64,000 bases of DNA from Phalacrocorax aristotelis (GCF_949628215.1 NC_134283.1:10849638-10913637), one strand, 5' to 3'; counted from the first letter of the stretch, positions 30,901 to 42,400 are shown. The notes: generated by a model from the sequence alone, not told the origin. Translations and numbers: made by a program.

Positions 30901-33284
30901 TATTCCAGTTCCATTTCCTAGGCATATATCCCCCCACCAAAAACACAAAATCACACCAACATATTGGCAAAAGTGTTCAATTTCTTTCTATGTCTATTTT
31001 TTCCTATATGTTGTCAGAAACTACCAGTTTGCATTATATATTTTTTTAAACTATCATTTCATTTTTAGAACTAAAACACTTTCTGCTATTTAAGGAATCC
31101 CAGTGAGCGATGATCTACTTACACAATTCAGATTCAGTTACATGCAAACATTCATCTTTATAAATTAACTTTGCCGAACATTACTTATTGAATGTTCCAA
31201 ATTTCTGTACTGCAGATTGGCAAATATTAAAAAGTGGTGTTATAACACAGAAAAAAACCCCAACTTACTATTATTTGAAACCAGTACTAGGATGACATAA
31301 ACAGACATTCTTTTCAAGTTCACACCAGAATCCTTATTAATTAAAAATAAAATGAGGTCTTCAAACAATGCAGAAGTACACAAAGTTTGTTGACAATAAA
31401 CTGAAACCAGAAAATAAAGCCGTTAAGTCCTAAAGCAAGCTATTCATAATCCTAAATTATTTTTGTAATATAGTAACTAGAGTCTCAGTTGCGTCCAGGA
31501 TGTGGTGAGTGGAGACAAAACAGGACTGTAAGGTGACGGAGGGCTTCCCCCTGTAGTGAGTTCTAAACCAGCTGGGACCTAGGCAAACTTTGGAACAAGC
31601 TAGGAGTCATTTAACACTTTCTGCTGAGGAAGAGTAGTAGTACAGCTGTCTGGTATCATAAAGGCATGCTGTCTACACAAATCAACAGGGTATTTCTCCA
31701 AATCTGGGAATGGACAGTGAAACAGTGGCGTCTTTACTGCCCCTTGCTTGAGCTGATAATCTTGTAATCTAATTTTTTGAGAGAAAAAAGTAATGGGGAC
31801 CAAGCACAAGCAGCAGTAATAACATGGGATCATAACTCACTCAGAAATACAAATAACATTACTTATTATTACCATTACTCTCTATTATAATTCCTAATGT
31901 AAATAAAGCCGCTTCCTTTACTATGCAATGAACACTTGACTTTGCAAGATCATTTATAAACATCAAACCACCAATTTCTCGAAAATATTCGCTTGCTTCA
32001 CCTATAACAGAAAAAAAGAACAAAAATTAAACTTTTGGTTTTGTTTCTCTGTAAAATTAAAACCTTCAAAGATTTTCTAACTTCTCAAGCCTTATATCCT
32101 TTAGATAATTTTTTTTACAGTGACACCAGCTTCTAAACATACATTATGAATGTAAATGACTGCATTGTTTCTAAGGAAAAACACTTCTTACTGTTTTGTT
32201 GACAAATTGAGTAAATAGTGATCAAAGCCTCTTTCTGAGATACAGGGCAGTCCATCTGATATTTCAGACATTCAAGCAGTAAGTTCAGATCTGTTTTCAC
32301 GTCTAAGACCAAACACAAAAGACTTAATGAAAATGTTACCTTTTCTTTATACTAATCTATTTAGTATTACAATAAACCTGCCCAAAAATGTAAAGAAAAA
32401 AAAAAGTAAGCAAAAATGGAGCTACGCCGCTTCTATCCATCTATAACTAACAAACATACTTAACCTAAAAATATTCCTCTCCATAGTTTCTTATTTGAGC
32501 ATGATTTCCTTTGCTAAAGTAGCAGCCCACTTTTAATATTTCTGGCCTTTAATTACTAGTAATTGTTAATAAATGTGATGTAAATTACTAGATATTAAAT
32601 TCACAACTGCAAGGTGCATTAAGTGTATTTAAGTGCATAGTACAGAAACGTGAAAATATTCAGCATGAAAACACAACTGGAAATCTACAGAGTGAATAGG
32701 GAAAAGATCCAACAAAGCAAGGCTTGCGATATGATATTTAGTTACAGAAAACTTAAACACACAGCAGCTAGAATCTTGAATCAAGTTGTTAGGTTAGTTA
32801 ATGCAAAGTATTTTCTGATCACCTACATACAACCCTAGGTAGGTAACCCACTTTGAAGATCTGTTTCTTAGTCTTTTGGGTACAATAAGAAGACTTAATT
32901 GATAATTATTTCCAACAGTAACAGCAGGTATTTTATATTTTAATCACTTTTAAGGTTTGGGGTTTCTCAAAGAAGTTAAAATACAGTAAAAATGTGGGTA
33001 AATATTAGCAAAAAAAAGTTACTTTGTGGTTGTATTATTTACTATTTGGAAGTTTGTAATTAGATTTGCCCTTTAGCTATCCAGTACAGAATCCAACAAT
33101 TTGGCAACAAGGAAAAAGAACATTTCCCTGACAGCTCACCACCCCATGACAGACCTATCACAGTCTGCTAAAAATTTGTAAAATTGATGCAGAAAATAAA
33201 TGACAAATTATATCAGGTATCTTACCACACTGCCTTTTCTGCACCTTTTGAGTTTCCATTTTTGGTTTGGTCTCTATTCTTGTT
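15871..33284 (-). CDS. TERB1: TERB1, telomere repeat-binding bouquet formation protein 1 (19 coding exons; C-terminal end uncertain)
   Basis: Meiosis-specific protein that, with TERB2 and MAJIN, joins telomeres to the inner nuclear membrane in prophase I. Coding exons are listed separately from ATG 33259 to a proposed stop at 15871, about 806 codons against 727 in human as I recall. Order in the protein: ARM-repeat N-terminus (codons 12-372, e.g. [45 protein letters not shown]); a charged helix ([16 protein letters not shown]); a low-conservation linker; a TERB2-binding-like segment with [16 protein letters not shown]; a TRF1-docking motif [13 protein letters not shown]; and a C-terminal Myb domain ([20 protein letters not shown]). 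Phase is continuous through all junctions. Weak points are exon 17 (acceptor AAAG) and the 30-nt last exon. It lies between DYNC1LI2 and NAE1 on the same strand, as in human. Expected to be germline-restricted; this cannot be seen in the sequence. Confidence 0.93.
16469..16681 (-). CDS. TERB1: TERB1 exon 18 (Myb domain)
   Basis: Codons 727-797 in phase 0. A basic stretch ([12 protein letters not shown]) leads into the Myb-like domain [20 protein letters not shown], then [20 protein letters not shown] and KYYRL, with the spaced aromatic residues of the fold. Acceptor TTTTCAG. The donor is taken as CAA|GTAATT; if unused, the frame runs five codons further (GTA ATT ATA ATT TAA) to a stop. Confidence 0.9.
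17180..17316 (-). CDS. TERB1: TERB1 exon 17 (probable; acceptor uncertain)
   Basis: Codons 681-726, basic and hydrophilic, with [20 protein letters not shown] then [18 protein letters not shown]. Donor GAG|GTTAGT is good. The acceptor that keeps the frame is AAAG at 17317-17318, a weak site; the stronger CTCAG seven bases upstream would hit an in-frame stop. I do not recall this segment from the human protein, so it may be lineage-specific or alternatively spliced. Confidence 0.6.
19227..19307 (-). CDS. TERB1: TERB1 exon 16 (TRF1-docking motif)
   Basis: Codons 654-680, with [20 protein letters not shown]. The LLTP core followed by basic residues is the TRFH-docking pattern that TERB1 uses to bind the TRF1 homodimerisation domain. 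Acceptor TTTCCAG, donor GTAAGGGC. Confidence 0.9.
19792..19962 (-). CDS. TERB1: TERB1 exon 15 (TERB2-binding-like segment)
   Basis: Codons 597-653, with [20 protein letters not shown] and [15 protein letters not shown]. By family knowledge this conserved Cys/His-containing block lies in the TERB2-binding region just before the TRF1-docking motif. Acceptor TTTTCCAG, donor GTAATTGC. Confidence 0.9.
20689..20705. repeat. T17 run
   Basis: A run of 17 T in TERB1 intron 14 after GGGTTTGTTTTGG; low-complexity T/G-rich. Confidence 0.85.
21272..21364 (-). CDS. TERB1: TERB1 exon 14
   Basis: Codons 566-596, with [14 protein letters not shown] and HQMADLRCS. Acceptor AATTTAG, donor GTAAATAT. Confidence 0.83.
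22374..22435 (-). CDS. TERB1: TERB1 exon 13
   Basis: A 62-nt exon, codons 545-565, reading [20 protein letters not shown]. Acceptor TTCACAG, donor GTACAAA. Phase fits both neighbours. Confidence 0.82.
23011..23030. repeat. C13/A7 homopolymer pair
   Basis: Thirteen C followed directly by seven A in TERB1 intron 12. Prone to length errors in sequencing. Confidence 0.85.
23489..24027 (+). mobile_element. CR1 LINE 3' fragment (copy 2), longest in the window
   Basis: About 540 bp in TERB1 intron 12, in plus orientation (antisense to TERB1). An open frame at 23486-23947 preserves the C-terminal end of CR1 ORF2 ([20 protein letters not shown], then [19 protein letters not shown]). The 3' end reads GGTTGGACTCGATGATCTTA and ends with two ATTCTATGAT-type tail units. 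It is 5'-truncated and lacks the reverse transcriptase core, so it is inactive. It is less decayed than the other copies. Confidence 0.95.
24563..24921 (-). CDS. TERB1: TERB1 exon 12 (large linker exon)
   Basis: A 359-nt exon, codons 426-544. It codes a hydrophilic, Ser/Asn-rich, probably disordered segment (starts [14 protein letters not shown]). Acceptor AATGCAG, donor a consensus AAG|GTAAGT. Limits follow from phase with exons 11 and 13; sequence conservation is weak, as expected for the linker. Confidence 0.85.
25154..25350 (-). mobile_element. CR1 LINE 3' fragment (copy 3)
   Basis: About 195 bp in TERB1 intron 11, in minus orientation. It begins on the plus strand with AGAATCATAGAACTGTTTAG and contains CCTCCAGGGATGGCAAATCA, the reverse complement of the CR1 3' end. 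Its tail is of the same type as copy 2, with more substitutions. Confidence 0.92.
25872..26029 (-). CDS. TERB1: TERB1 exon 11 (charged helix)
   Basis: Codons 373-425, with [20 protein letters not shown]. Acceptor TATAAAG. Two in-frame donors exist: AAG|GTTGGC ending at 25872 and AAA|GTAGGA ending at 25854; the second adds six residues. Both leave phase 0. Confidence 0.85.
27021..27146 (-). CDS. TERB1: TERB1 exon 10 (last ARM exon)
   Basis: Codons 331-372, with [20 protein letters not shown] and [17 protein letters not shown]. Acceptor TTTTAG, donor GTAAGCTT. Confidence 0.93.
27651..27758 (-). mobile_element. CR1 LINE 3' fragment (copy 4)
   Basis: About 108 bp in TERB1 intron 9, minus orientation: ATCACAGAATCACAGGTTGG then GATCATCTAATCCGAGCTTT. 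It matches the tail of copy 1 nearly base for base. Confidence 0.9.
28313..28331. repeat. Short GTAT microsatellite
   Basis: Nearly five copies of GTAT in TERB1 intron 9. Confidence 0.85.
28615..28746 (-). CDS. TERB1: TERB1 exon 9 (ARM region)
   Basis: Codons 287-330, with [19 protein letters not shown] and [17 protein letters not shown]. Acceptor ATAATAG, donor GTAAGG. Confidence 0.92.
29895..30047 (-). CDS. TERB1: TERB1 exon 8 (ARM region)
   Basis: Codons 236-286, with [20 protein letters not shown] and [17 protein letters not shown]. Acceptor CACAAAG, donor GTGAGTG. Confidence 0.93.
30293..30415 (-). CDS. TERB1: TERB1 exon 7 (ARM region)
   Basis: Codons 195-235, with [20 protein letters not shown] and FVGLTVANN. 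Acceptor TTTCCAG, donor GTAAGTGC. Confidence 0.93.
30559..30674 (-). CDS. TERB1: TERB1 exon 6 (ARM region)
   Basis: Codons 156-194, with [19 protein letters not shown] and CVNNPQN. Acceptor TTAACAG, donor GTAAGTG. Confidence 0.93.
30759..30819 (-). CDS. TERB1: TERB1 exon 5
   Basis: A 61-nt exon, codons 136-155, with [19 protein letters not shown]. Acceptor TTTTTAG, donor GTAAAAAA. Phase changes from 1 to 2. Confidence 0.92.
31269..31400 (-). CDS. TERB1: TERB1 exon 4 (ARM region)
   Basis: Codons 92-135, with [20 protein letters not shown] and [18 protein letters not shown]. Acceptor TTTCAG, donor GTAAGTTG. Confidence 0.93.
31873..32001 (-). CDS. TERB1: TERB1 exon 3 (ARM region)
   Basis: Codons 49-91, with [20 protein letters not shown] and [11 protein letters not shown]. 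Acceptor TATAG, donor GTAATAAT. Confidence 0.93.
32192..32302 (-). CDS. TERB1: TERB1 exon 2 (ARM region)
   Basis: Codons 12-48, with [17 protein letters not shown] and [13 protein letters not shown]. Acceptor CTTAG, donor GTAAGAAG, phase 1. Confidence 0.93.
33226..33284 (-). CDS. TERB1: TERB1 exon with start codon
   Basis: Acceptor TTGTAG at its upstream edge, 25 nt of 5' UTR, then ATG at 33259 in a good context (A at -3, G at +4). It codes [11 protein letters not shown] plus one base. Donor GTAAGAT. The frame joins exon 2 exactly. Confidence 0.85.
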
Positions 33285-35439
33285 CTACAATAGCAAGGAA
33301 AAAGTGTTTTCTGTTTAGATTAGCAGTGTTTATAATATCATATGCAGTATAAATTAAGTAATTTTTATTAAATTACACTCTTTCCAGTTTTCTGGTTTTA
33401 CTCTCATCTGACACACACACACAGTTTAATATGCTCTTGCATGGCAAAGATTTCCATTGGAAATACAGTATTTTACAGTAACACTGCATATGTAGCTGCG
33501 TTATTATCTTTTGAAAGATAATTTTGCAGAAATCCATGTTAACCATTGTGGGGGACCAAAAGCCTTCCTGTCATTAAAAATATACCTAGGTCTGTGTCAT
33601 TACAATAAATCTGATACAATTTTCCTTACAATAGGTTGCCAACTCTGTCATCAGCCTACAACTGGCAGTAAGACCAAGGAGGATCAAGCGTGTCTGACAT
33701 CCGCTATAAAATGTTCAGCCTCCTACTGCTACTCAGTGAGCCACTAAACCATAACTATGTTGCTTTATTGGTATTGATCAAAATCAAAGACAATGAGCAT
33801 GAACTGAGACCTTATTTCTTAAACTAAGAATTTATTTGAGTTCACCAAAGAAATTATCACATTACATGAACTATGTAAACAAGAAAAGCACACAGCGATG
33901 ATTCTACATAAACCGAATGTGCCAGAATCTGAGAGTTAGTTGCGCAGCAGAGTGAAATTCGGGTTTGGAAGCAGAAAGACAGTCCCTGAACCATGTCCCA
34001 GGTCCCAAATGCAAAAGGTTGATGCAACCTATTTCAATCTGAAAAATTTTTTAGCTCGAGGTAACAACTTTAAATCAGCGATAAATCCAGCTTAATAATA
34101 GTTACCCTTCTCAAAGTAGAGCAACAGCTCTAAGAAGTATCAGTGTCATCTTAATGAAAGCAGTCAGCCCTGCCTTCCATTTAGAGTTACTGATTGTGCC
34201 TGTTCCTTTGCTGCTTCGATTAGTTCAAATGCTCCACATACATCCTTACAGTAGCACTGGTGAAGCATGTTTTGAAAGGGAAAGTTTAAAAAGAGTTCAT
34301 CTTCCTTTACCCTTTCACAAGTGATTATATACATGCATTTAATTTTCTTGCAAATCTAACCCTGCCACAATAGCAGAAAGCTTGCAAGTCTTCCTCACCT
34401 CTTTTCGCCCCTACTGATACTACCCTGCTAGCCTAAGAGAAAACAAAACCTACATATTCCGTAACAAAAGAAAGGCTGTAAAATGAGCTCAGCTCAGAGC
34501 TAACTGCATTTCAGTTAAGTTTAATTAAATACAGATTTATACAATTAAAGGGCCTTTAATATAAGCACAAGTTTTTTTAAACACTGTAGAAAGATATATC
34601 TTGACCTTAACTGGATCTTTTTCTTCTGCAACATACACAAGGTACAGAAAATAGCATTTATAAGCTAGCCTACAGTAAAATGCAAATAGCTCAACTTTGT
34701 TGTTGCATCACAGGGCAAAGATGAAAAGATAAATAACAGGATTTGCTGCAAAAGGCTCCTGGCAAATGTTGCATATAAAAGAAAATAGATTACCTGTTCT
34801 CCATCAGTTATGGACCCTAACCCAGTAACCTCCCTTCAAACCTCAAAAAAACTCTTACAAGAAGTGCAGATATATCCGTTTGTTCAGTAGCATTAGAGCA
34901 CACGGGCTATCATTCAGGAACCCGGCACAGGAGGTCCTGTGGAGGCTGACAGGAACGTCACCCCTGCGCAGCCATGCCAGGACAGAAACAGCCCGCCTGG
35001 GGGGATTTTTCCCTTTTAAAATTCAGTGGTCAAATCCTGTACAGTAGAAGAAGTCCAGATTGTTGACAATTTACTGAAATCAAAATTCACACCAGCAGCT
35101 GAGGATGTGTCCTCTAACCTTTGAGAACCACTGTTTGGGGTTAACAGGCCTTTGAAGTCTTCCAGTGCTATTCTAGCATTCACCCTGTCCCTCCTCCCTC
35201 TCAAAAGAGCCATGTATGATTTATAGCTCATTACCAGGGTTCGACTTTGAAGCAGAAGTCTTAACAAGTACTCCAGATCATCCCAAGTATAAAAAGGAAA
35301 GAACATATAGAAGATTTAGATAAGAAAAAGGGGGTAGGGGGCAACAGTCTAAAGATGAAACAGCAAAAGCATTCTTCTGCCAGCTTTTGGGAGTGGCGGG
35401 GATTACCAAGAGGATGGGAAACTGGGCACGGATCGCTAC
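33285..35439. other. Probable TERB1 5' intron
   Basis: AT-rich, with no recognised gene. It holds a 96-codon minus-strand frame at 35016-35306 of unknown meaning and a hAT-like terminal repeat candidate at 35024-35133. Confidence 0.5.
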
Positions 35440-35660
35440 CTGTGGTCCGGCGGCGGGAGCAGCTCTGGTCAGCCAGGAAGGGGACCCGGCGCCCCGGTAG
35501 CGGCCTGAGGGGAGCGAGCCGCCGCGCCGCCTCCCGCCTCAGGAGCCAGCGCGGAGGAGCGGCCGTCCCGCCGCCCCGGGGCAGGGAGGCACCGCCCGGC
35601 GCGGCTCCTCTCAGGCAGCCCGAGGTCCGTCCAACATCCTCCGGGCGCTGCCCGAACCCC
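35440..35660 (-). promoter_or_regulatory. TERB1: TERB1 CpG-island promoter and probable non-coding first exon
   Basis: A short GC- and CpG-rich island (about 35390-35660) stands out from AT-rich surroundings upstream of the TERB1 start exon. On the minus strand it contains a good donor, CACAG|GTAGCG, with the exon side ending at 35440. It could splice to the acceptor at 33284. The transcription start is unknown. Confidence 0.5.
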
Positions 35661-36136
35661 AGCGCGAGGAATGCTGTGGTTTCAGTGCAGCTCGCTTTCC
35701 GTACTCTGCATTTGGGAAACTACAACACCGCCACAAAACGCGGTTGGCATAATTTGACATTTACCAGACACAAAGGGTGCAGGAAAAAGAATCTCTTGTT
35801 AGATGAACACAGCTGAAAGAACCGAGCTTTCAGGTACACAGTCCTTTTCCCTAATGCCCTTGAACTCAATAAAAGGCAGTACAGCTTTCCCTAGCCCTTC
35901 TCACAGGTAGAACCTCAGAGCAGCATAGTTATTTTAGCCTTTTTCAACCTCCTGCAAGTCCTTCACCCTCGCTCTGAAAAGCAGCTTTTATGAAGAAAAA
36001 CACCAAACTTCAGCTCTGCCGCAAGCCAGGTAAGCCAATCTGTAAATGCAACTTACCCTGCCAAAGAACAGCTGCTGCTTTTTTCCAAGTTAGAAAATTC
36101 TAGATGAAAAAAAAAAATATCAGGGTTTGGTTTGAT

Positions 36137-36142
36137 TTTATT
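36137..36142 (-). terminator. Candidate NAE1 polyadenylation signal
   Basis: AATAAA on the minus strand about 160 nt downstream of the NAE1 stop. A variant ATTAAA lies at 36197-36202, about 100 nt downstream. Either or both could define the 3' end. Confidence 0.45.
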
Positions 36143-36301
36143 TGTCCTCAGGAAAAAAAAAAAAAAGGAAGATAAAGTCATTAGAAATAAAGGAACTTTA
36201 ATTTGCAGGTAATACAGAACAGTCCAGTCTGTGGCAGAACACCACAGTATTTACAGAACACAGCAGCAGTGCCAGGTGGCAACAAATGTGAGATCGTTAT
36301 C

Positions 36302-36411
36302 CTACAGCTGGAAAGTTGCTGAAGTCTGTGACATTCCACTGTAAATATAGGTGTTATTAAAAATTACAAACTGCCCTGTAATGACTTTGATAACCTCCTG
36401 TGCAGCAGCTC
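36302..36411 (-). CDS. NAE1: NAE1 exon 20 (terminal coding exon)
   Basis: Codons 500-535 and TAG stop, with [20 protein letters not shown] and [15 protein letters not shown]. Acceptor TTTTACAG. Confidence 0.97.
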
Positions 36412-39400
36412 CTGTAAAAAGAAAAAGAAAACAAAAGATAAAACCAACGGCAGTTAGCAGGTCATATTTAAAAACCAGTAAAAACGTGTTATTTACACTA
36501 CACTGGAAATATTTCAGAAGTGCTGATACAACTCCTAGGAGGAAAAAACACCCTTCAGTACTTCCCAGTATAAAAGAGGCTCAGAAAGCTGCTACTTCAA
36601 AAGTTAGCTTTACATATACTTTGCTGTATGTACTTTCTCTCTCCATGTACATACACACCGAGAGTAAAAATGTGTGAGCATACAGACAGGCAAACTGTGA
36701 CCTCTGTAAATGAAATGGAGAAGTTGAATTAAAAAAAAAACAGTTAAACTGTAAAATAAATTGAAGGGTCACTTCACTGTGATCCCTTTGTGTTTTCCTG
36801 TAGTATGAAATAGTCTGTAATTTCTTCAGAAGTTATCTTTACATGTTTTTCTAAAGCACTGCACATACCACATTTCACTTCATTAGAAAAAAATCTTACA
36901 TCCAGAGAGCATTTAATACCTAATTATCTTCATTTGGCATGAAGCCAAATAAAGAAGTTAACTGATATATAAATTTTGAGCATCCATTAAAACATATTCA
37001 GCTGTGCTAATACCCGCAGGTTAAATTAAGGCAAGCAATCAAGGCTGTTTCAAGAGATACTTAAGTATGTTGTGTTAAAGGAAGATGTGTACTATGTTAA
37101 TTTTATTATTACTGCAATTATTCCTTTCCTTTTTCTTTTTAAACTCAAAGCTTCTTTCAAGCATTTATTTTTAAACACATTTTTAAGCAACTAGAATTTA
37201 TCTACTGAGGTTATTTAAGTTTATTTGGTTTCTTTTACTGACTTTGAACCCTTGCTGTGTCTACTTTTTCTATATACCGTAGGAGGTCACATCTGGAGAA
37301 TGACCGGGGAGGGTTTCATTCTAATACTATGTTTGGCTAGGGTGTATAATTACAGTCTTTGCTCTGACAACACAAAGTAATTAAAACGGTGGAGATCCTG
37401 CCTCAAGTATGCTGTAGTATAAACTACAGCAGGTTGGTTTGTATGAACCTTAGAGATACAGTGACATTCTTACCTCCCATAAAGGCAGCAACAGCATGCG
37501 GCTCAGCAGCTCCATACCGACAACTGGATAACAAAGTAACAGTTAGAATTTTCAGGTCAGTTTTACCGACAAAGTGACACTTAAGATATAATACTTACAA
37601 TTCATGAACATAGTCATCTTTCACCACTACAGACAACCCATGTTCTTGTAAGAAACCAGTGAGGCATGATTTTAGTTTTCCAATATCATCTTCTATCTGA
37701 TAGTTGTAAACACCTGGAAAATAAGTTACATTCAAAAGTTCATGCGTTTAAGTGGTAGCATAAGTATTATATTTTTCTGAAAAGTTTCTAAGCCAATTAA
37801 TATATGAAGTGATTAATACTAGACCAAAAATAATTGAATACTCTGTTGATGCTACTCATGATAATGACAAATTACTGCATAGCTGAACTGATTCATAATC
37901 CATGCAACCCATTTCAGTGGTATCAATTCAGATAAATTCCTCAGGTTCCCAAAGAGGAAAAAATTGTCACTTTAATTTTCATATTCTCAAAGTTATATTA
38001 ATACGGAAACAAAATCACAGCTAAGGCTATATTTGTAGTTTATAACTAGTATTATAGTAACTATTGCATCTTTATATCTCTTTTGATGACTGTAGGTAAC
38101 TCTGATATTAACATACCTGGATATCTACCATGCTGCTTATAAAATCTATCTACAGCCCGTAGCATCAAGTACAGCACTAGTTCACTGTCTGGGTTATCCA
38201 TATGGGAAACTGAAAATGGGAAGAGAACGTGTTAGCCAGTACAGATGAAATGGAAAAAGAAAGGATGTAAATTACTTGTGGTTGAGTATTTCTCATGTGC
38301 TTAAACTGTAAAATCCGCAGTAAAAACAAAACCTGAATGAGAACAGCCTGCAACTGAGAATCTCACTGAATCAACTGTCAGACGCACAATTTTGATTTGA
38401 GTGCATGACAAAACCCTACTGTATCTATTTGATATAAACTGTTAAGTGAAGATATTCGTGTTTCAACTGCTGTTATAACTTTAAATGGGATATTTCTGTG
38501 TTATTTGGGGATTTGAAATGCATGCTTCATATATTTAACTGTAATGATTATAATTATAAGACAGGTCTTAAATCTCTTAACATACAGCTCACAAGTCTAA
38601 ATACTAACTGCTACTTAAATCACGTTGCATATTACCAACTAATTCAAGGAGCTTTCACTTAAATTATAAATATTACCCTTTGTATATACATTTTGTCCAA
38701 AACATTCAGAGGACTTTGTATAAGCTTAATTTAAACAAACTTTGATTAAAAGTATTTCCAGCTTTTTAAAATTTATACAGGTTCAAAATATAAAAGGCTG
38801 TATTAAGTAACTAGTTTGTTAGTTCACATACTGAAAAGATAAGCTGAGAGGGGCCAAGACAATTATTCTCATATTTTTGATCGGGTGAAAGCACCTCTCC
38901 AGCTGTGTCAGAAATAACTGAGGTACAGAAAAGAGAAGTTTGAAAAAAGCAATGTTTTATTTATCTGCTAGCAAAAATAAAATCTGCAAGAAAAAAAACC
39001 TGAAACATGCATCGATCTGTAAGGTCATTTCTGAAATTTAAAAAAACCCAAATTGAATTCAGCATTCTAGACTTAATAAATAAACCCATACTTCTAGCTG
39101 ATGCCAAATGATAAAACTATGTAATGAAACAGAAGAGGTAACATACAACTCTCTTTAATAATGAAACCATTGCAAGTTGAAAATGCAATTGAAGTATGTG
39201 CCAAAAAGGAGTACTTACTGATTTCATCCTTGTTAAAAGTGTGTAAACCATATTCTTCAGACAGAGATCTACATCGTACTACTCGGAGAAAAGCTGAGTT
39301 GCTGCCTAAGCAGAGGGTAGAGAAAGGAGAGCATCACCTACTTGAAGATGTCAGCAATTACAAAATCTTTTAAAGTCTGTATCTCTGATGTGTTAAACAT

Positions 39401-42400
39401 AGAAGACTAAAACTTATCATAATTTCATTTAAAGCGTTTCTGTTTCTTCTGGTAGCTTGCAGTAATAAAATCTATGAAACTGCATTTATGTCTATCACCA
39501 CAAGTATTTTAGTGAAATGCTTTGTGCTTATTTACTTCTAGAACCTAAATGTAGCTGCCTGTTAACGTAACAGCTCACAACACGTGTAGCTCCACTACGC
39601 AATTCATCAATTTCAGCCATCAACTTCACTTTTTGCTCTCCCATGCTGCAAATAAAGATAGAATCTTTTCACCTGCCGCCACATCCACCCTTGCCTCACA
39701 TACTCTCAATATTCTAACAGTACAGCTGTGAGCCGGAAAATATCCTTCTCCAGTATTGCTGTTACGAAACAACCCAATGTGCAGTTACTACCTAGCACTG
39801 TTGAGGAACTGCAAGGTTCTCAGAACTCCCAGCAAATTATACCTCAATGCAAGGGTAGCGTGCTCTTGGCTATGTGCTTACAGGAGAATTTTCCAGTTGC
39901 AGGGAGCCTTAGCCAGGCTGCTGTGTGGACATGTATACATATCCAGAACAGACATAACCTAAAATGCCATCAACAGTACTACTCACTGCATCACTGCTCT
40001 ACCTCTTCAGACTACCAGAAGTTTACAGACCCCACAACCTGAAGTCAGTATCACAGAATGGGCAAGAGTACTCATCACAGAAGGTAGACGGCATCTGCTA
40101 CCTGTTGTTTGGACCTGAAAAAGTGTTGTATCTTTTACAAGCCAACATCTATAGCTTCACTATTAAGAGATGCTGAACACCTGCTGCTTCCACTGAATGA
40201 GCAATGCAACTGCTAAGCACTTATTTGAAAAATTCTAATACTGAGTTACTGATAACTACATTATAATTCAGAAGTTTTTGATTATTTGATCATTTGCATA
40301 AACACAGCAACAGAATCCACGCATACTCACAAAACAATTTTAGTTCTCTCTCTGAAATAGATTCGAGTGCCTAAAAGAGAGAATAAACTCATTCCAATAC
40401 ATACAATGGCCAGAGAACTTATATTTTCACATATTCATATATTCATGCAGAATACCTAGTTGTTCTTGTAAAAGAAAAAAAGATATATTAAATTGTAAAT
40501 AACACACCCCTGTATGCCCTTTACTTTTGTATAACCAAACCAGGAGTGATAGAGCAGACCACAGATATTCAATTTCATTAGAACTTACTTAAACCCTTTG
40601 AAGAGAATGAGGTAATTAGGCCTTCTCTTTTCATATCTGACTCCTGTGACTTATTTCTGTACAGAATGTCACGGTAAAAATATTTCTATCCTGTCAGAAT
40701 GACCATACATTTGTAATTACCTTGCCTAGGGATTGTAACAGTTTAGCAGCATGGTTACCCACAGCAGCAATATCCTTCTTTGCTTTTTCACGGTATCTGT
40801 TAATAATAAAGAAGTCTTAATAATTACAGCATAAAGCCATCAACCTCATAGTGAAGACCATGTCTTTTTGGTTTATATTATAAAGACAAAATACACGCCC
40901 CATAAATGGAAGTGAGCTACCTCGAGGCCACCAACGCACTCATTACCTCCCTGTATGACTCTTCAGCACAGCTCAGCTGTTCACAAAACATGTGGCTTAG
41001 AAACAGGTTAAAATTAAAGTGGATATTACTACTAACAGTCAGAGGAAAAATATTAAGTAGTTTCAGAACAACAGCTATCTGTCCTTCATTGGGCTTCCAG
41101 TATTTCACTGATTTCTGTATCTTAATATTTGTAGCCACAGTGTATTAGTTCCATTAAGACCTATGACAATGCAAACATGTCAACACAGTATTTACTAAAA
41201 CTCAATTTAAGAGCTCACTTTAAGGAACTGTAATTGTGTTATCTGCAAATGAAAACCCTGTAATGCTTATTGGAATTGAGAACTGAAGTACGTTAGGATC
41301 TGGAAGTTAAGGACTGATGCTTAAAGAATTCAGATTTACACATTAGGGTATCTGTGCAAATTCAAGCAATTATGCTTTCATTTAGCAAAATAATGATAAA
41401 AGTTCTTGGCTTTACTGTCATTATACAGAGTAACTTCCGTGAAGCAACAGCAGTCAATTGTTTATAAGTCTTCTGCAAGATACTGCTTCATTTTAAAGAT
41501 TTTAAAAAAAAAGAAAGAAAAAGCAATCAGCTGCGAAGTAAATGTGTTAATGCTGTAAGAAGGTCTTTTTGGCCCAACAATTTGCATCATGACCAGGACG
41601 CACAGGAATAGCGAGTTCATGTTGAGAATGCATGCATTCAAAGATGGCCTTCCTAAAATTTTGATCCATACTGATGCTCTTTAGAATTTAGAATGTTCAT
41701 TTACTCTTCCTTATCTACCAAGCAATCCCTTCAAAGAACATTAATTAGAATTAAGTATTTAGAATTAAGTTCTAGGAAAGTAGAATTTCTGTAACCAGGG
41801 TGGCATACATATCGAGGAAAAAAACCAAAGGCTGTGTTTAAGCAACATTTTGCTTTGGACAGCAGTGGCTGGGCTATGGGATCTACTGTCTATATGAAGG
41901 TCTTTACTAAATCTGAAATGAAGAGAAGTGATCACTTATTACCCAGCCTGAGAAAACTAAGATGCGCTGAAGGCTTAGGCCCTGGTTCCAAACCGCAGAC
42001 AGCATCTACACAGGGAGCAGACAGCTCTGGTCTGCCATGCTTCCCGTACCCCTCCTCACCCCAGTCCCAAGTACACGCTTTTCTTTTAGTGCAGGAATTC
42101 ATGCACTTTGTGCGGTCTGAAGTTATCACCATTCACTCTCACTAGTAACTACCAAAGAAATAAATTGTATACTTACACATTTTGCAATTTGATAAATTTA
42201 TTGGAGTCTGCTATCATATCAGGAATAGTGCCCCGGACAGGCAAGCTTCCTTGCCCCTCATTTGCCACAAATTCCTTTACAGCTCGAGCCAAAATCCAGA
42301 AGGAGGGCGACTGCAAATGCATGAGAGCCAGTCATGTACACAAGTATTATTTATGATGCTTTTTCCACATTTAAGTTTTACCCTTAATTACTCATTACCT

